Assembly (NCBI RefSeq): GCF_900199635.1 | Contig: NZ_LT962687.1 | Coordinates: 2,728,541-2,792,540, forward strand | Length of the DNA stretch: 64,000 bases | Source of the DNA: Anaerotruncus massiliensis (ex Togo et al. 2026) | GTDB taxonomy: Bacteria > Bacillota > Clostridia > Oscillospirales > Ruminococcaceae | Direction of reading: 5' to 3' | Shown here: in pieces, positions 33,960 through 42,849 of the stretch | How positions within the stretch are numbered: the stretch's first letter is position 1 | Layout of the letters: each line of letters opens with the position of its first letter | Program-made: the position numbers and the translations under genes | The notes under the pieces: model-generated | Databases searched by the model: none | The model's input: only the letters and a program-made list of their open reading frames with translations | What the model was told of the DNA's origin: nothing

Positions 33960-33981
33960 TCAAGTCCCCTCCGTTTCCGGG

Positions 33982-34638
33982 TCAGATGACCCGCTCGTTG
34001 CCGTGTTCGCCGGTGATCGAAAAGACCACCCACTCGGCGATGTTGGTCGCGTGGTCGCCGATCCGCTCGAAGTATTTGGCGACCATCACAAGGTCGATCG
34101 CCTCTTCCCCGTCCGCGCCGTCCTCCCGGATGAGGCGGACGATATCGTCCCGCACCTGGTTGAAGAGGTCGTCGACGATGTCGTCGCAGGCGATGACCGC
34201 CCGCGCCCGGTCGAGGTCGCGCGCCACGAACGCGTCGACCGCCCCCGTGACCATGCGGACGGTCGCCCACGCCATCTGCGGGATGTGCTCGAGCGAGCCG
34301 GCGCAGCCGTCGTCGATCAGGCGGAGCGCGATCTCGGAGATGTCCTCCGCCTGGTCGCCGATCCGCTCCATGTCGGTGATCATCTTGAGCGCGGTGGAGA
34401 TCATCCGCAGGTCGGCCGCGACCGGCTGCTGCTGGAGCAGCAGCCGCAGGCAGCGGCGCTCGATCTGCTTTTCCTTCTCGTCCACCCGCGCGCCCTGCCC
34501 GATCGCCTGCCGGGCGAGCGCGGGGTCCTTTTCGAGCAGCGCGCGGGAGGCGTCGTCGATCGCCCGCTCGATGAGCGCGCCCATCTCGATCAGCTCGTTG
34601 TTGAGCGCGGAAAGCTCCTGGTCAAACCGGTTCCTCAT
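33982..34638 (-). CDS. phoU: Phosphate signalling protein PhoU
   Basis: Links the Pst transporter to PhoR signalling and keeps the Pho response off when phosphate is plentiful. 218 aa, all-helical, with two PhoU repeats (RFDQELSALNNELIEMG and ERIGDQAEDISEIAL; the second repeat carries FERIGDHATNIAEWV). The E/DxxxD metal-binding patterns are visible. ATG follows the pstB stop directly (TAG then ATG). Confidence 0.96.
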   Translation of the reverse strand: MRNRFDQELSALNNELIEMGALIERAIDDASRALLEKDPALARQAIGQGARVDEKEKQIERRCLRLLLQQQPVAADLRMISTALKMITDMERIGDQAEDISEIALRLIDDGCAGSLEHIPQMAWATVRMVTGAVDAFVARDLDRARAVIACDDIVDDLFNQVRDDIVRLIREDGADGEEAIDLVMVAKYFERIGDHATNIAEWVVFSITGEHGNERVI

Positions 34639-35391
34639 CTATCCGAACCTCCCCGTGATATAGTCCTCGGTGCGCTTGTCCTTCGGCATCGAGAAGAGGT
34701 CTTCGGTCGCGCCGAACTCAACCACCTCGCCCAGCAGAAAAAACGCCGTCTCGTCCGAAATGCGGGTGGCCTGCTGCATGTTGTGGGTGACGATGATGAT
34801 CGTGTAATTCTTTTTCAATTCTAACACAAGGTCCTCGATCTTGGAAGTGGAAATCGGGTCGAGGGCGCTGGTGGGTTCGTCCATCAAGAGCACCTCCGGC
34901 TCGACCGCCAGCGCGCGGGCGATGCACAGCCGCTGCTGCTGCCCGCCCGACAGCCCGAGCGCCGGCTTTTTGAGCCGGTCCTTCACTTCCTCCCAGATCG
35001 CCGCGTCCCGCAGGGATTTCTCCACGATCCCGTCGAGCCGCGCGCGGGAACGGACGCCGTGGGTGCGCGGCCCGTAGGCGATGTTGTCGTAGACGCTCAT
35101 CGGAAAGGGATTGGGCTTCTGGAAAACCATCCCCACCCGCCTGCGCAGCAGGTTCACGTCCATGTCCCCGTAGACGTCCTCCCCGTCGAGCAGCACCCGC
35201 CCGGTGATGCGGCAGCCCTCCACGAGGTCGTTCATCCGGTTGAGGGATTTGAGCAGGGTCGACTTGCCGCAGCCCGACGGGCCGATGAACGCGGTGATCG
35301 CCCGTTCCCCGAGTGAAAGCTCCACGTTTTTAAGCGCCTGGAAGTCGCCGTAAAAGAGGTCGAGGCCCTCGATTTGAAATTTGTCCTTCAT
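34639..35391 (-). CDS. pstB: Phosphate ABC transporter ATP-binding protein
   Basis: ATPase of the high-affinity phosphate importer. 250 aa: Walker [11 protein letters not shown]-loop [14 protein letters not shown], signature LSGGQQQR, Walker [15 protein letters not shown]-loop VTHN. PstB-specific SLNRMNDLV is present. ATG 35391 overlaps no other gene; pstA ends 8 nt before. A longer open frame upstream is spurious. Confidence 0.97.
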   Translation of the reverse strand: MKDKFQIEGLDLFYGDFQALKNVELSLGERAITAFIGPSGCGKSTLLKSLNRMNDLVEGCRITGRVLLDGEDVYGDMDVNLLRRRVGMVFQKPNPFPMSVYDNIAYGPRTHGVRSRARLDGIVEKSLRDAAIWEEVKDRLKKPALGLSGGQQQRLCIARALAVEPEVLLMDEPTSALDPISTSKIEDLVLELKKNYTIIIVTHNMQQATRISDETAFFLLGEVVEFGATEDLFSMPKDKRTEDYITGRFG

Positions 35392-35399
35392 CCTGTTCC

Positions 35400-36293
35400 C
35401 TAGCCTTTCGTAAGCCGCCTGGCGACCACCGCCGAGAGGGTGTTGATGAGCAGCACCGTGACCAGCAGCACGACAGCCGTCGCGTATGCCTCGTTGGTGT
35501 GGAGCCCCTCGCTCGAGAGCACGTACATGTGGATGGCGAGCGTCCGCCCCGACAGGAAGAGCGCGTCCTTCCCGCCCGGGATCTGCGCGACGGTGCCCGC
35601 CGTATAGATGAGCGCCGCCGTCTCGCCGACGATCCTGCCGATGGCGAGGATCACCCCCGCCAGAATCCCCGGCACCGCCGAGGGCAGCACCACCTTGAAG
35701 ACGGTGCGCAGCCTGCCCGCGCCCAGACCGAAGCTCGCCTCGCGGAAGGAGTCGGGCACCGATTTGAGGGCCTCCTCGGTGGTGCGCATGATGAGCGGGA
35801 GGATCATGATCGCCAGCGTGCACGCGCCCGAAAGGAGCGAAAAGCCCCAGTGCAGCGCGGTGACGAAGAAGAGCATCCCGAAGAGCCCGTAGACGATCGA
35901 GGGGATGCCGCTGAGCGTTTCGGAGGTGATCCGCACCAGCCCGACGAGCCGGTTGCCGCGGCGGGCGTATTCGACGAGGTAGATCGCCGTGAAGATACCC
36001 AGCGGCGCGGCGATGAGCAGCGAGAGAAGGGTCATCATCACCGTCGTGACGACCGCCGGGAAGAGGGAGACGTTGACCGAGTTGTAGGTCAGCTCAAAGA
36101 GGGAGGGGGTGATGTGGGGCGCCCCCCTGACGAGGATGTACCCGATGATGAAGAGCAGCGTCGCGGCCGTCAGCAGCGCCGCGAGCCCGACCAGCAGGAA
36201 GAGCAGCAGCGAGAGGGGCCGGCGCAGGTAGGACCGGGCCCGCTGGCGGAGGCTCACGCGGTTGACGGCGGGGAGGCCGTGGATGTCGCGCAT
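35400..36293 (-). CDS. pstA: Phosphate ABC transporter permease PstA
   Basis: Inner permease subunit. 297 aa with six membrane helices; the EAA-type loop [31 protein letters not shown] is the ATPase contact, and [12 protein letters not shown] is typical for PstA. Its ATG shares one base with the pstC stop (TGATG), so the permeases are translationally coupled. Confidence 0.96.
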   Translation of the reverse strand: MRDIHGLPAVNRVSLRQRARSYLRRPLSLLLFLLVGLAALLTAATLLFIIGYILVRGAPHITPSLFELTYNSVNVSLFPAVVTTVMMTLLSLLIAAPLGIFTAIYLVEYARRGNRLVGLVRITSETLSGIPSIVYGLFGMLFFVTALHWGFSLLSGACTLAIMILPLIMRTTEEALKSVPDSFREASFGLGAGRLRTVFKVVLPSAVPGILAGVILAIGRIVGETAALIYTAGTVAQIPGGKDALFLSGRTLAIHMYVLSSEGLHTNEAYATAVVLLVTVLLINTLSAVVARRLTKG

Positions 36294-37162
36294 CAGTCCA
36301 TCCTCCTTTTGAGCAGCGAAAAGCAGAGATTGATGAGCAGGATAAAGACGAAGAGCACGACGCCGGTGGCGATAAGCGCCTCCCGGTGGAGCCCCGAGGC
36401 GTAGCCCATCTCCATGACGATGTTCGCCGTCAGCGTGCGCACCCCCTTGAAGAGGCCCGCCGGCATCCGCGGCTGGTTGCCGGCGACCATGATGACCGCC
36501 ATCGTCTCGCCGATGGCGCGGCCGACGCCGAGCACCACCCCCGCGAGAATGCCGCTTTTGGCGGCGGGCAGCACCGCGAAAAAGACGGCGCGCTCATGGG
36601 TCGCGCCCAGGGCGAGCGCGCCCTCGTAGTAGCTCTGCGGCACGGCGCGCAGCGCCGATTCGGACACGCCGATGACCGTCGGCAGGATCATGATCCCCAG
36701 CAGGATCGAGGCGGCCAGGATGCTGCTGCCGTTCACCGCGCCGAGCCTCCGGAAATGCTCCCGGATGAAGGGGACGATGACCACCATCCCGAAAAAGCCG
36801 TAGACGATCGAGGGGATGCCCGCCATCAGCTGGACGGCGGGCCCCAGCACCCGGTAGGCGGGGCGGGGGCAGAACCGCGCGAGGAAGACGGCGGCCAGGA
36901 TGCCGACCGGCACGCCGAGGAGGATCGCGCCGCCCGTCACATAGACGCTTCCGAGGATCATCGGGAAGATGCCGAAGGAGGCGGGCACGTCCTGGGGGGC
37001 CCACTTGCGCCCGAGCAGGAATTCCCCCGCGCCGATCTCCCCGATCGCCGGGATGCCGCCCATGAAGAGGAAGAGGCAGATCACGGCCACCGCCGCGATC
37101 GACGCGAGCGCGCAGGCCAAAAAGAGGATTTCCATCCCTTTTTCCTTGATTTTACCGGACAT
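36293..37162 (-). CDS. pstC: Phosphate ABC transporter permease PstC
   Basis: Partner permease of PstA. 289 aa with about six helices; [19 protein letters not shown] and the coupling loop SALRAVPQSYYEGALALGATHERAVFFAVLP are diagnostic. ATG 37162 after AAAGGAGAC. Separated from pstS by 165 nt containing a hairpin, which may reduce expression relative to the binding protein. Confidence 0.96.
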   Translation of the reverse strand: MSGKIKEKGMEILFLACALASIAAVAVICLFLFMGGIPAIGEIGAGEFLLGRKWAPQDVPASFGIFPMILGSVYVTGGAILLGVPVGILAAVFLARFCPRPAYRVLGPAVQLMAGIPSIVYGFFGMVVIVPFIREHFRRLGAVNGSSILAASILLGIMILPTVIGVSESALRAVPQSYYEGALALGATHERAVFFAVLPAAKSGILAGVVLGVGRAIGETMAVIMVAGNQPRMPAGLFKGVRTLTANIVMEMGYASGLHREALIATGVVLFVFILLINLCFSLLKRRMD

Positions 37163-37245
37163 CGGCGAAGTCTCCTTTGCTGCCCGCGCGGGGCGGTCTG
37201 GCGGAGGGCGGCCGGGCGGGAAACCCGCCCGGTCCCCGGCATGGG

Positions 37246-37273
37246 AAAGGGGCGGATGCTCATCCGCCCTTTT
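37246..37273 (-). terminator. Intercistronic hairpin between pstS and pstC
   Basis: Ten-bp GC-rich stem (GGGCGGATG arm) followed on the minus strand by CTTTCCC. A weak terminator that would leave pstS more abundant than pstCAB, a common arrangement for binding proteins. Confidence 0.55.
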
Positions 37274-37327
37274 CCGGAGGAAAGAAATGAAAAGGAAGAA
37301 AGCGTTCTATCGGAAGCGGGAACCGGC

Positions 37328-38284
37328 TCAGCCGGCCACCGCGCTCCACGCGGTCGCCGCGCCGGTGAAGATCTCCTTTACCTGCGCGCTGGTGAGGTCC
37401 CCGACCGGGTTGCCGGGGGCGACCACGACCGCGATGCCGTCGTTGGCGATGACGGTCGCGGAGAGGGCCGCGGCCTCCTCGTCCTTAAGCTCGCGGGAGG
37501 CCATGCCGATGTCGCAGGTGCCGTCCATCGCGGCGGTCATGCCGGAGGTGGAATCGCTTGTCTGGATCTCGATCACGGCGGCGGGATTTAACGCGGTGTA
37601 GGCCTCCTTGAGCTTCTCCATGACCGGGGAGACGGAGGAGGAGCCGGCCACGACGATCTTGCCCTCGGGCTTGCCGCCCGCATAGGCGGCCGCGTCGGCG
37701 GCGGCCCTGATGTAGCCGTTGTCCTCAATGATCTGCTGGCCCTCGGCGCTCATGATGAAATCCAGGAAGTCCTTCGCGATGCCGGACGCCTCCCCCTTGA
37801 CCGCGACGTTGAAGGGGCGCGCGACCTTGTAGACGCCGGAGGCGACGTTCGCGGCGGTCGCTTCGGCGCCGTCGATCTTCACAGCCTTGACGGTGTCGTT
37901 GAGGGAGCCCAGCGAGATGTAGCCGATCGCGTAGGGATCGCCGGCAACGGTCGTCATGACCACGTTGGTCTGGTTGGCGATCGTGGCCTCCTCGGTGGTG
38001 CGGTCGACCTTGGTGCCGTCCTCACCCTTCTCCTCGATGCCGAAGAGCTCGATGAAGGCGCCGCGCGTGCCGGAGCCGGGCTCGCGGGAGATGACCGAGA
38101 TCGGGTTGGAGGCGTCAAAGTCGGAGGCGGGCGCCTCGGACGGCGCGGCCTCGGAGGCCGGGGTCCCGGAGGCGGGAGCCGCCGCGTCCGGGGCGGCGGG
38201 TTCGCCGACGGGGGCGGAGGAGCAGCCTGCCAGCGCGGAGAGCATCATCAGGGAAGCAAGCGCTGTCGCAAAAATCTTTTTCAT
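37328..38284 (-). CDS. pstS: Phosphate-binding lipoprotein PstS with swapped halves
   Basis: Extracellular substrate-binding lipoprotein of the Pst importer. 318 aa from ATG 38284 (AAAGGTG upstream): signal peptide with lipobox LAGC (Cys21), an Ala/Pro/Ser-rich linker to about residue 58, then two lobes. The order is unusual: the block with VISREPGSGTRGAF, TTVAGDPYAIGYISLGSL and KDFLDFIMSAEGQ (residues 62-200), which in classic PstS is C-terminal, comes first; the block VVAGSSSVSPVMEKL, DIGMASRELKDEE, NDGIAVVVAPGNP, VKEIFTG (208-318), normally N-terminal, comes last. Phosphate-contact segments from both halves are intact. I recall similar permuted forms in other gut Clostridia. Confidence 0.93.
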   Translation of the reverse strand: MKKIFATALASLMMLSALAGCSSAPVGEPAAPDAAAPASGTPASEAAPSEAPASDFDASNPISVISREPGSGTRGAFIELFGIEEKGEDGTKVDRTTEEATIANQTNVVMTTVAGDPYAIGYISLGSLNDTVKAVKIDGAEATAANVASGVYKVARPFNVAVKGEASGIAKDFLDFIMSAEGQQIIEDNGYIRAAADAAAYAGGKPEGKIVVAGSSSVSPVMEKLKEAYTALNPAAVIEIQTSDSTSGMTAAMDGTCDIGMASRELKDEEAAALSATVIANDGIAVVVAPGNPVGDLTSAQVKEIFTGAATAWSAVAG

Positions 38285-38332
38285 TGTTTTCACCTTTCTT
38301 TACTGGTTGTTCCGTTCCTGAGGTACGCGATA

Positions 38333-38388
38333 AGAATACCTTCCCCATGTAAAAACGCAAGCCGCGCCGTGTAAAAACTGCGTAAAAT
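38333..38388 (-). promoter_or_regulatory. pstS promoter with PhoP-box repeats
   Basis: On the minus strand TTTACG (38386-38381), TTTACA (38375-38370) and TTTACA (38353-38348) lie at 11 and 22 bp spacing, i.e. in register on one 11-bp period, and match the PhoP consensus TT(A/C/T)A(C/T)A. A -10-like TATTCT follows at 38338-38333, with no separate -35. This is the layout expected for activation by the PhoP encoded in the same operon. Confidence 0.65.
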
Positions 38389-38389
38389 T

Positions 38390-38715
38390 ATGTGCAAACC
38401 GCCAAAAAACCGGCTTGCCGTTTGGCGAACCCGACAGGCTTCATTGTTACGAAACAATTTGGACAGACAATCCCCCGATAAATGTCAAAAAATCTTCAAA
38501 CGGGTTTCACATCTGCCCGGTATACTGAAGCCACTCCAAAACGAAAGGCGGGATGCCATCGGGACGAGACCCAGCTGTATTTTCCCAATACCGATCCTGA
38601 TCTTTTCTTTCTTCTCCTCATACAATACTGTCAGCCCGCCGGGCGGCCGGAATACCGGCCCGGCGGGCGGGACAGACCAACGTCCGCCTGCGCCTCGCGC
38701 GCAGTTTCAGATAGA
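38390..38715. other. Intergenic stretch without a recognisable gene
   Basis: Between the rubrerythrin terminator and the pstS control region. It holds a strong GC hairpin at 38633-38668 (10 + 6 bp, AATA loop) without a T-run. The part 38500-38630 is less GC-rich, with short A/T runs; I tried to match it to known riboswitches without success. Nothing else seen. Confidence 0.5.
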
Positions 38716-38753
38716 TAAAAAAGGGGAACGGCCCGCGGGCCGTTCCCCTTTTT
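38716..38753 (-). terminator. Rubrerythrin terminator
   Basis: Near-perfect palindrome: six A, a 12-bp GC stem (GGGGAACGGCCC arm) and six T, seven nt after the rubrerythrin stop. It can work in both directions. Confidence 0.85.
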
Positions 38754-38760
38754 TGAGTGC

Positions 38761-39306
38761 TCAGTAGTTTTCCGCCTTGACCTGGAACCACGCCTGCGGC
38801 TTTTCGCAGACGGGGCATTTGGGCGGGGGCGTGGTGCCCTCATAGATGTGCCCGCAGTTGAGGCAGATCCAGGTGACGCTCTGCGGTTTCTGGAAGACGG
38901 TGTTGCCGTCCACGTTGCCCTTGAGGTGCTGGAACCGCTGCATGTGCTCCTGCTCGATCTTCGCCACCAGCTCGAACAGCGTCGCGATCCGGTCGAAGCC
39001 CTCCTCGCGCGCCTCCTTCGCAAAGGTCGGGTACATCGTCTCGTACTCGTACTGCTCGCCGTCCGCCGCCGCCTGTAGATTGTCGGTCGTCGGCTGCATG
39101 CCGTTATGCAGGATCTTGAACCAGATCTCCGCGTGCTCCTTCTCGTTGTTCGCCGTCTCGAGGAAGAGGTCCCCGATCTGCTGGAAACCGTCCTCCTTCG
39201 CCTTCGCCCCGAAAAAGGTGTATTTGTTGCGCGCCTGGCTTTCGCCCGCGAAGGCCGCCAGCAGGTTTGCCTCGGTTTTGGAACCCTTTAAAATTTTCTG
39301 CTGCAT
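38761..39306 (-). CDS. rbr: Rubrerythrin
   Basis: Non-haem diiron peroxidase protecting anaerobes from hydrogen peroxide. 181 aa: ferritin-like four-helix domain with ExxH-type ligands (AFAGESQARNKYTFF, ETANNEKEHAEIWFK, KIEQEHMQRF) and C-terminal rubredoxin-like domain with WICLNCGHIY and PKCPVCEKPQAWF (Fe-Cys4). ATG 39306 follows AAAGGAG. Single gene with its own terminator. Confidence 0.97.
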   Translation of the reverse strand: MQQKILKGSKTEANLLAAFAGESQARNKYTFFGAKAKEDGFQQIGDLFLETANNEKEHAEIWFKILHNGMQPTTDNLQAAADGEQYEYETMYPTFAKEAREEGFDRIATLFELVAKIEQEHMQRFQHLKGNVDGNTVFQKPQSVTWICLNCGHIYEGTTPPPKCPVCEKPQAWFQVKAENY

Positions 39307-39484
39307 GGTCAAATCTCCTTTGCCAAAATTCTATCCATAGAATTCCCATGCGCGATCCGTTTCATACGGGGCGGGCGAAAAATTTGCGGGAGGGGCCTTC
39401 TTTCTTTTCTATCGCAAAAGAAAGAAGCAAGGAAAAGGTTCCCAAAGCGGGGCCTGCGGGCCCGGGTCAAGGGCTCCGCCCTCG

Positions 39485-39522
39485 AAAATGCCCGGCGTTC
39501 CTTCCGGAACGCCGGGCATTTT
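39485..39522 (-). terminator. mrp terminator
   Basis: AAAA, a 12-bp stem (TGCCCGGCGTTC arm, CTTCC loop) and TTTT; symmetric, so it could stop transcription in either direction. Confidence 0.75.
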
Positions 39523-39528
39523 CTCACC

Positions 39529-39602
39529 CGCCGCCTTTAAAAAGGTGTCGCGAAGCGACGGCCCGAATGGGGACACCATTTGCCCGCAGGGCAAGTGGCG
39601 GC
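39529..39602 (-). repeat. 74-nt hairpin module, copy E (inverted copy of D)
   Basis: Reverse complement of 28643-28717 with a single one-base length difference in the T-run. It lies 3' of mrp in mrp sense orientation, as D lies 3' of xpt. Near identity over 11 kb suggests recent spread or gene conversion. Confidence 0.85.
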
Positions 39603-39669
39603 GAAACGTTTTATTTGCCCTCACGGGCGGCGCCACGCCGGAATCGAAAGTTCACTGGGGGGAACGCTT

Positions 39670-40509
39670 TCAGGAGGGTTTCCCCAGCGCCTCCACCGCG
39701 TCGGCGGCGGAATCCATCCAGTCGCCCTCGAACAGCTCCACGACGCCCTTGTCGCAGACGGACGCCAGCGCGGGGTCGAGCGGCAGCTTGGCGAGCACGG
39801 GCAGCCCGTAGCGGGCCGCGATTTCGTCGACGTGGCTTTCGCCGAAGATGTTGATCCGCCTGCCGCAGTCGGGGCACTCGACATAGCTCATGTTCTCCAC
39901 GATGCCCAGAATGGGGATGTTCATGAGCCGGGCCATCTTGACCGCCTTCTCGACGACCATCTCGACCAGCTCCTGCGGGGAGGCCACCACGACGATCCCG
40001 TCGAGCGGGATCGACTGGAAGACGGTCAGCGGCACGTCCCCCGTTCCGGGCGGCATGTCGACGAAGAGGAAGTCGACGTCGTTCCAGATCACGTCGGTCC
40101 AGAACTGCTTGACCACCCCCGCGATCACCGGGCCGCGCCACACGACCGGGTCGCTCTCGTTCTCGAGCAGCAGGTTGATCGAGATCACGTCGACGCCCGT
40201 CTTGGTGCGCACCGGCAGGATCGCCTCGCCCATGCCCGACGCCTTTTCATGCAGGCCGAACGCCTTGGGGATCGACGGGCCGGTCACGTCGGCGTCCATG
40301 ATGCCGGTGTGGTGGCCGCGCCGGTTGAGCAGCACCGCCAGCATCGAGGTGACCAGGGATTTTCCCACGCCGCCCTTGCCGCTGACCACGCCCACCACCT
40401 TGCGGACGCTGCTCAGCTCGTGGGGCTTCTCGAGGAAATCCTCCGGCTTCATCTGCCGTTCGGCGCAGTTTTCGCCGCACGACTCACAGTTGTGTGTACA
40501 TTCGCTCAT
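39670..40509 (-). CDS. mrp: Mrp/NBP35-family iron-sulfur cluster carrier ATPase
   Basis: P-loop ATPase that carries and transfers Fe-S clusters. 279 aa: N-terminal Cys-rich segment (CTHNCESCGENC, residues 4-15), deviant Walker A GKGGVGKS (near 45), DADVTGPSIP, MPPGTGDVPLT, and the CxxC motif YVECPDCGRRINIFGE that binds the bridging cluster. ATG 40509 with AAAGGAG ten bases ahead. Stands alone; related to the Fe-S theme of the 4Fe-4S membrane protein upstream. Confidence 0.95.
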   Translation of the reverse strand: MSECTHNCESCGENCAERQMKPEDFLEKPHELSSVRKVVGVVSGKGGVGKSLVTSMLAVLLNRRGHHTGIMDADVTGPSIPKAFGLHEKASGMGEAILPVRTKTGVDVISINLLLENESDPVVWRGPVIAGVVKQFWTDVIWNDVDFLFVDMPPGTGDVPLTVFQSIPLDGIVVVASPQELVEMVVEKAVKMARLMNIPILGIVENMSYVECPDCGRRINIFGESHVDEIAARYGLPVLAKLPLDPALASVCDKGVVELFEGDWMDSAADAVEALGKPS

Positions 40510-40620
40510 GCAATCAGAACTCCTTTACAGGGCCCCGTTTGAAAACAGGCCCGAATACCATAGCTAACAGTATATTGCGGGCGGGCGGGTTTGTCAACGT
40601 CCTCCACCAAAACGGTAGAA

Positions 40621-40649
40621 TTAAAAATTCCGCGAAAGTGTGCTATAAT
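40621..40649 (+). promoter_or_regulatory. Plus-strand promoter directed into the 3' end of the 4Fe-4S gene
   Basis: TTAAAA (40621-40626), 17-nt spacer, TATAAT (40644-40649) preceded by TGC (extended -10). No plus-strand gene follows for 960 nt; the RNA would be antisense to the 4Fe-4S membrane protein gene. Confidence 0.45.
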
Positions 40650-40673
40650 AGGCGCGGGCGGCGCGCGGCCGGG

Positions 40674-41498
40674 TCAGATGTGCAGCGCCTTTTGGGGGCA
40701 CTCCTCCACGCATTGGAAGCAGAGGATGCACTCGGTGCCGTTTTTCCGCCCGCGGGAGTTGTCCACCATATCCACGTCCATCGGGCAGACCTTCCTGCAC
40801 CGGCCGCAGGACACGCACCGGCTGGTATCATTCTTGACGCGCAGGAGGGAAAAATAACTTGTCGGCTTCAAAAAAACCGTAACCGGGCAGAGATATTTGC
40901 AGAACGCCCGGTTGTCCCGGAAGCCGAACGCCAGCGCGGCGCCAGCCGCGTAGTAGAGGAGATTCCCGGCGAGAAAGCTCCAAAACAGGATCTTGTCCCT
41001 GCCGGCGGCGCCCAGCAGGAAGAGGCCGCCCACAAAGACGAGGGATGCGGCGAACACGATGTACCGGACAAAGCCGAGCTTTTTCCGGGGCCCCCGGGGA
41101 ACCCGGAAGGGCAAAAGGTCCAGGACCATCGCCGTCCAGCAGGCGTACCCGCACCAGCCCCGCCCGAAGAGGAGCGGCCCGAAGATTTTCGCAACCGCGT
41201 AGTGGATGGTCGCCGCCTCGAACACGCCGGAAAAAAGGTAGTACCAAAAGCCTTCGATCTGCATGTTTTCCCCGCGCAGGACGCCGAGGTAGAGCAGCAT
41301 GTAGAGGCCGACGGCGAACTGCACCAGGCGGCGGGCGTATTTGACATGCCGGCCGTAGAAAAACACGCCGAGCGCGAGGCAGGCGCCAATGTAGGTAAAA
41401 TTGAACAGGTAGAACCGGCTGCCGAGCGTGAGCCAGAGGGTCACCGCGACGGCCTCGAACAGAAGCCACAGCAGCGCCGGGAATCCGTATTTTTTCAC
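40674..41498 (-). CDS. Membrane 4Fe-4S protein (NapH/NosR-like)
   Basis: 274 aa polytopic protein with five to six membrane helices, an internal pair of Cys motifs (GRGWCGYACW and FCKYLCPV) and two C-terminal 4Fe-4S clusters: CVSCGRCRKVCP and CILCFQCVEECP. This resembles NapH/CcoG/NosR-type quinol-linked electron carriers. Electron donor and acceptor are unknown. Start is GTG 41498 with GAGGAAACG upstream. No partner enzyme is adjacent; dinB diverges on the other side. Confidence 0.88.
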   Translation of the reverse strand: MKKYGFPALLWLLFEAVAVTLWLTLGSRFYLFNFTYIGACLALGVFFYGRHVKYARRLVQFAVGLYMLLYLGVLRGENMQIEGFWYYLFSGVFEAATIHYAVAKIFGPLLFGRGWCGYACWTAMVLDLLPFRVPRGPRKKLGFVRYIVFAASLVFVGGLFLLGAAGRDKILFWSFLAGNLLYYAAGAALAFGFRDNRAFCKYLCPVTVFLKPTSYFSLLRVKNDTSRCVSCGRCRKVCPMDVDMVDNSRGRKNGTECILCFQCVEECPQKALHI

Positions 41499-41608
41499 GA
41501 TCGTTTCCTCATTTCAACGGCGCGGTCGCCGTGCCGTCCGTATCAGTTTACCGCAAAACCGCGAAGATTTCCACCATTTTGAACGAACAAGCGCCGGGAG
41601 GGGATTTC

Positions 41609-42838
41609 ATGGACCGCGTGATCCTGCACTGCGACTGCAACGCCTTTTACGCCTCGGTGGAGACGCTCCTGCGTCCCGAGCTGGAAAGGGTGCCGATGGC
41701 GGTGTGCGGCGACCCGGAAAGCCGTCACGGCATCATCCTCGCCAAAAACGAGCGGGCCAAAAAATTCGGCGTGGCCACCGCCGAGACGATCTGGCAGGCA
41801 AAGCGCAAATGCCCCGGCCTCACCCTCGTGCCGCCCCACCGGGGGGAGTACGTCAAATACTCCCGGCTGGTCAACGAGATCTACCAGCGCTACACCGACC
41901 AGGTCGAGCCGTTCGGCATCGACGAGTCTTGGCTCGACGTGACGGGCAGCCAGAACCTCTTCGGGACGGGGCCGGAGATCGCCGACGAGATCCGCCGGAC
42001 CGTGCGGGAGGAGCTGGGGCTCACCGTGTCGGTGGGGGTCAGCTTCAACAAGGCGTTCGCCAAGCTCGGCAGCGACTACAAAAAGCCCGACGCCACCACC
42101 GTCATCTCCCGCGAAAACTTCCGCCGGATCGTCTGGCCGCTGCCGGTGGGCGCGCTGCTCTACGTGGGGAAGGCCGCGCAGGAGACGCTCGCGCAGCTCC
42201 AGGTGCGCACGATCGGCCAGCTGGCCGCCTGCGACCGCGCGCTCGTCGCGAAGCGGCTGGGCAAGATGGGCGAGATGATCCACGACTACGCCAACGGGCT
42301 CGATATGAGCCCCGTGCGCGCGGCGGACGACGCGCGGGAAATCAAATCGGTCGGCAACGGCATGACCTACCGCCGCAACCTCGTGGGGCTGGAGGACATC
42401 CGCCTCGCGGTCCTGACCCTCAGCGATTCGGTGTCCGCCCGGATGCGGCGGCACGGGGTCAAATGCCGGACGGTGCAGGTGCTCATCCGCGACCCCGGCT
42501 TCAAATCGATCTCCCGCCAGCGCGCGCTGCCCGCGCCCACCCATCTGGGAAAGGAGATCGCCGAGGCGGCGCTTTCGATCATCCGCGACGCGTGGGACCT
42601 GCGCGCGCCCATCCGCATGATCACGATCACCGGCGCGAACCTCACCGACGCCGGCGGCGCGGGGGAGCAGCTCTCCCTCTTCGCGCCGCCCGACGACGAG
42701 AGCCGGGAGAAGCGGGAGCGGCTCGAGGCCGCGATGGACGGCATCCGCGAGAAGTTCGGGCAGGACGCCATCGGCCCCGCCGGGGTGCTCGGCAACGACA
42801 TCGGCATCGGCGGGGCGGGCTGGAACAAGGACGAATGA
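41609..42838 (+). CDS. dinB: Y-family DNA polymerase IV
   Basis: Error-prone translesion polymerase. 409 aa from ATG 41609 (GGGAGGGG upstream). Catalytic acidic residues in DCNAFYASVE and GIDESWLDV; little-finger domain in the second half. A C-terminal QLSLF motif (GEQLSLFAPP) is the sliding-clamp binding peptide. The reading frame begins further upstream without RBS. I looked for a LexA box ahead of the gene and did not find a convincing one. Confidence 0.95.
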   Translation: MDRVILHCDCNAFYASVETLLRPELERVPMAVCGDPESRHGIILAKNERAKKFGVATAETIWQAKRKCPGLTLVPPHRGEYVKYSRLVNEIYQRYTDQVEPFGIDESWLDVTGSQNLFGTGPEIADEIRRTVREELGLTVSVGVSFNKAFAKLGSDYKKPDATTVISRENFRRIVWPLPVGALLYVGKAAQETLAQLQVRTIGQLAACDRALVAKRLGKMGEMIHDYANGLDMSPVRAADDAREIKSVGNGMTYRRNLVGLEDIRLAVLTLSDSVSARMRRHGVKCRTVQVLIRDPGFKSISRQRALPAPTHLGKEIAEAALSIIRDAWDLRAPIRMITITGANLTDAGGAGEQLSLFAPPDDESREKRERLEAAMDGIREKFGQDAIGPAGVLGNDIGIGGAGWNKDE

Positions 42839-42849
42839 CGCCCCGTTTC

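Larger units (their letters stand above)
39384..39669 (-). repeat. Mosaic hairpin repeat downstream of mrp
   Basis: No gene in 39307-39669. Read on the minus strand after mrp: an AACTTTCGATTC block, the 74-nt module (39529-39602), the mrp terminator, an AGGGC/GCCCT hairpin (39474-39482), and a CTTCTTTCTTTT/AAAAGAAAGAAG hairpin (39390-39418). The order parallels 28528-28800. Confidence 0.7.

Noticed and set aside
38500-38630. A riboswitch in the gap between rubrerythrin and pstS
   Set aside because: A short resemblance to c-di-GMP-type cores (CGAAAGGCGGGATG) did not extend to the conserved second stem or tetraloop receptor, and no plus-strand gene follows.
41500-41609. A LexA/SOS box upstream of dinB
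   Set aside because: GAACGAACAAGCG has only a half-site; no symmetric GAAC-N4-GTTC.
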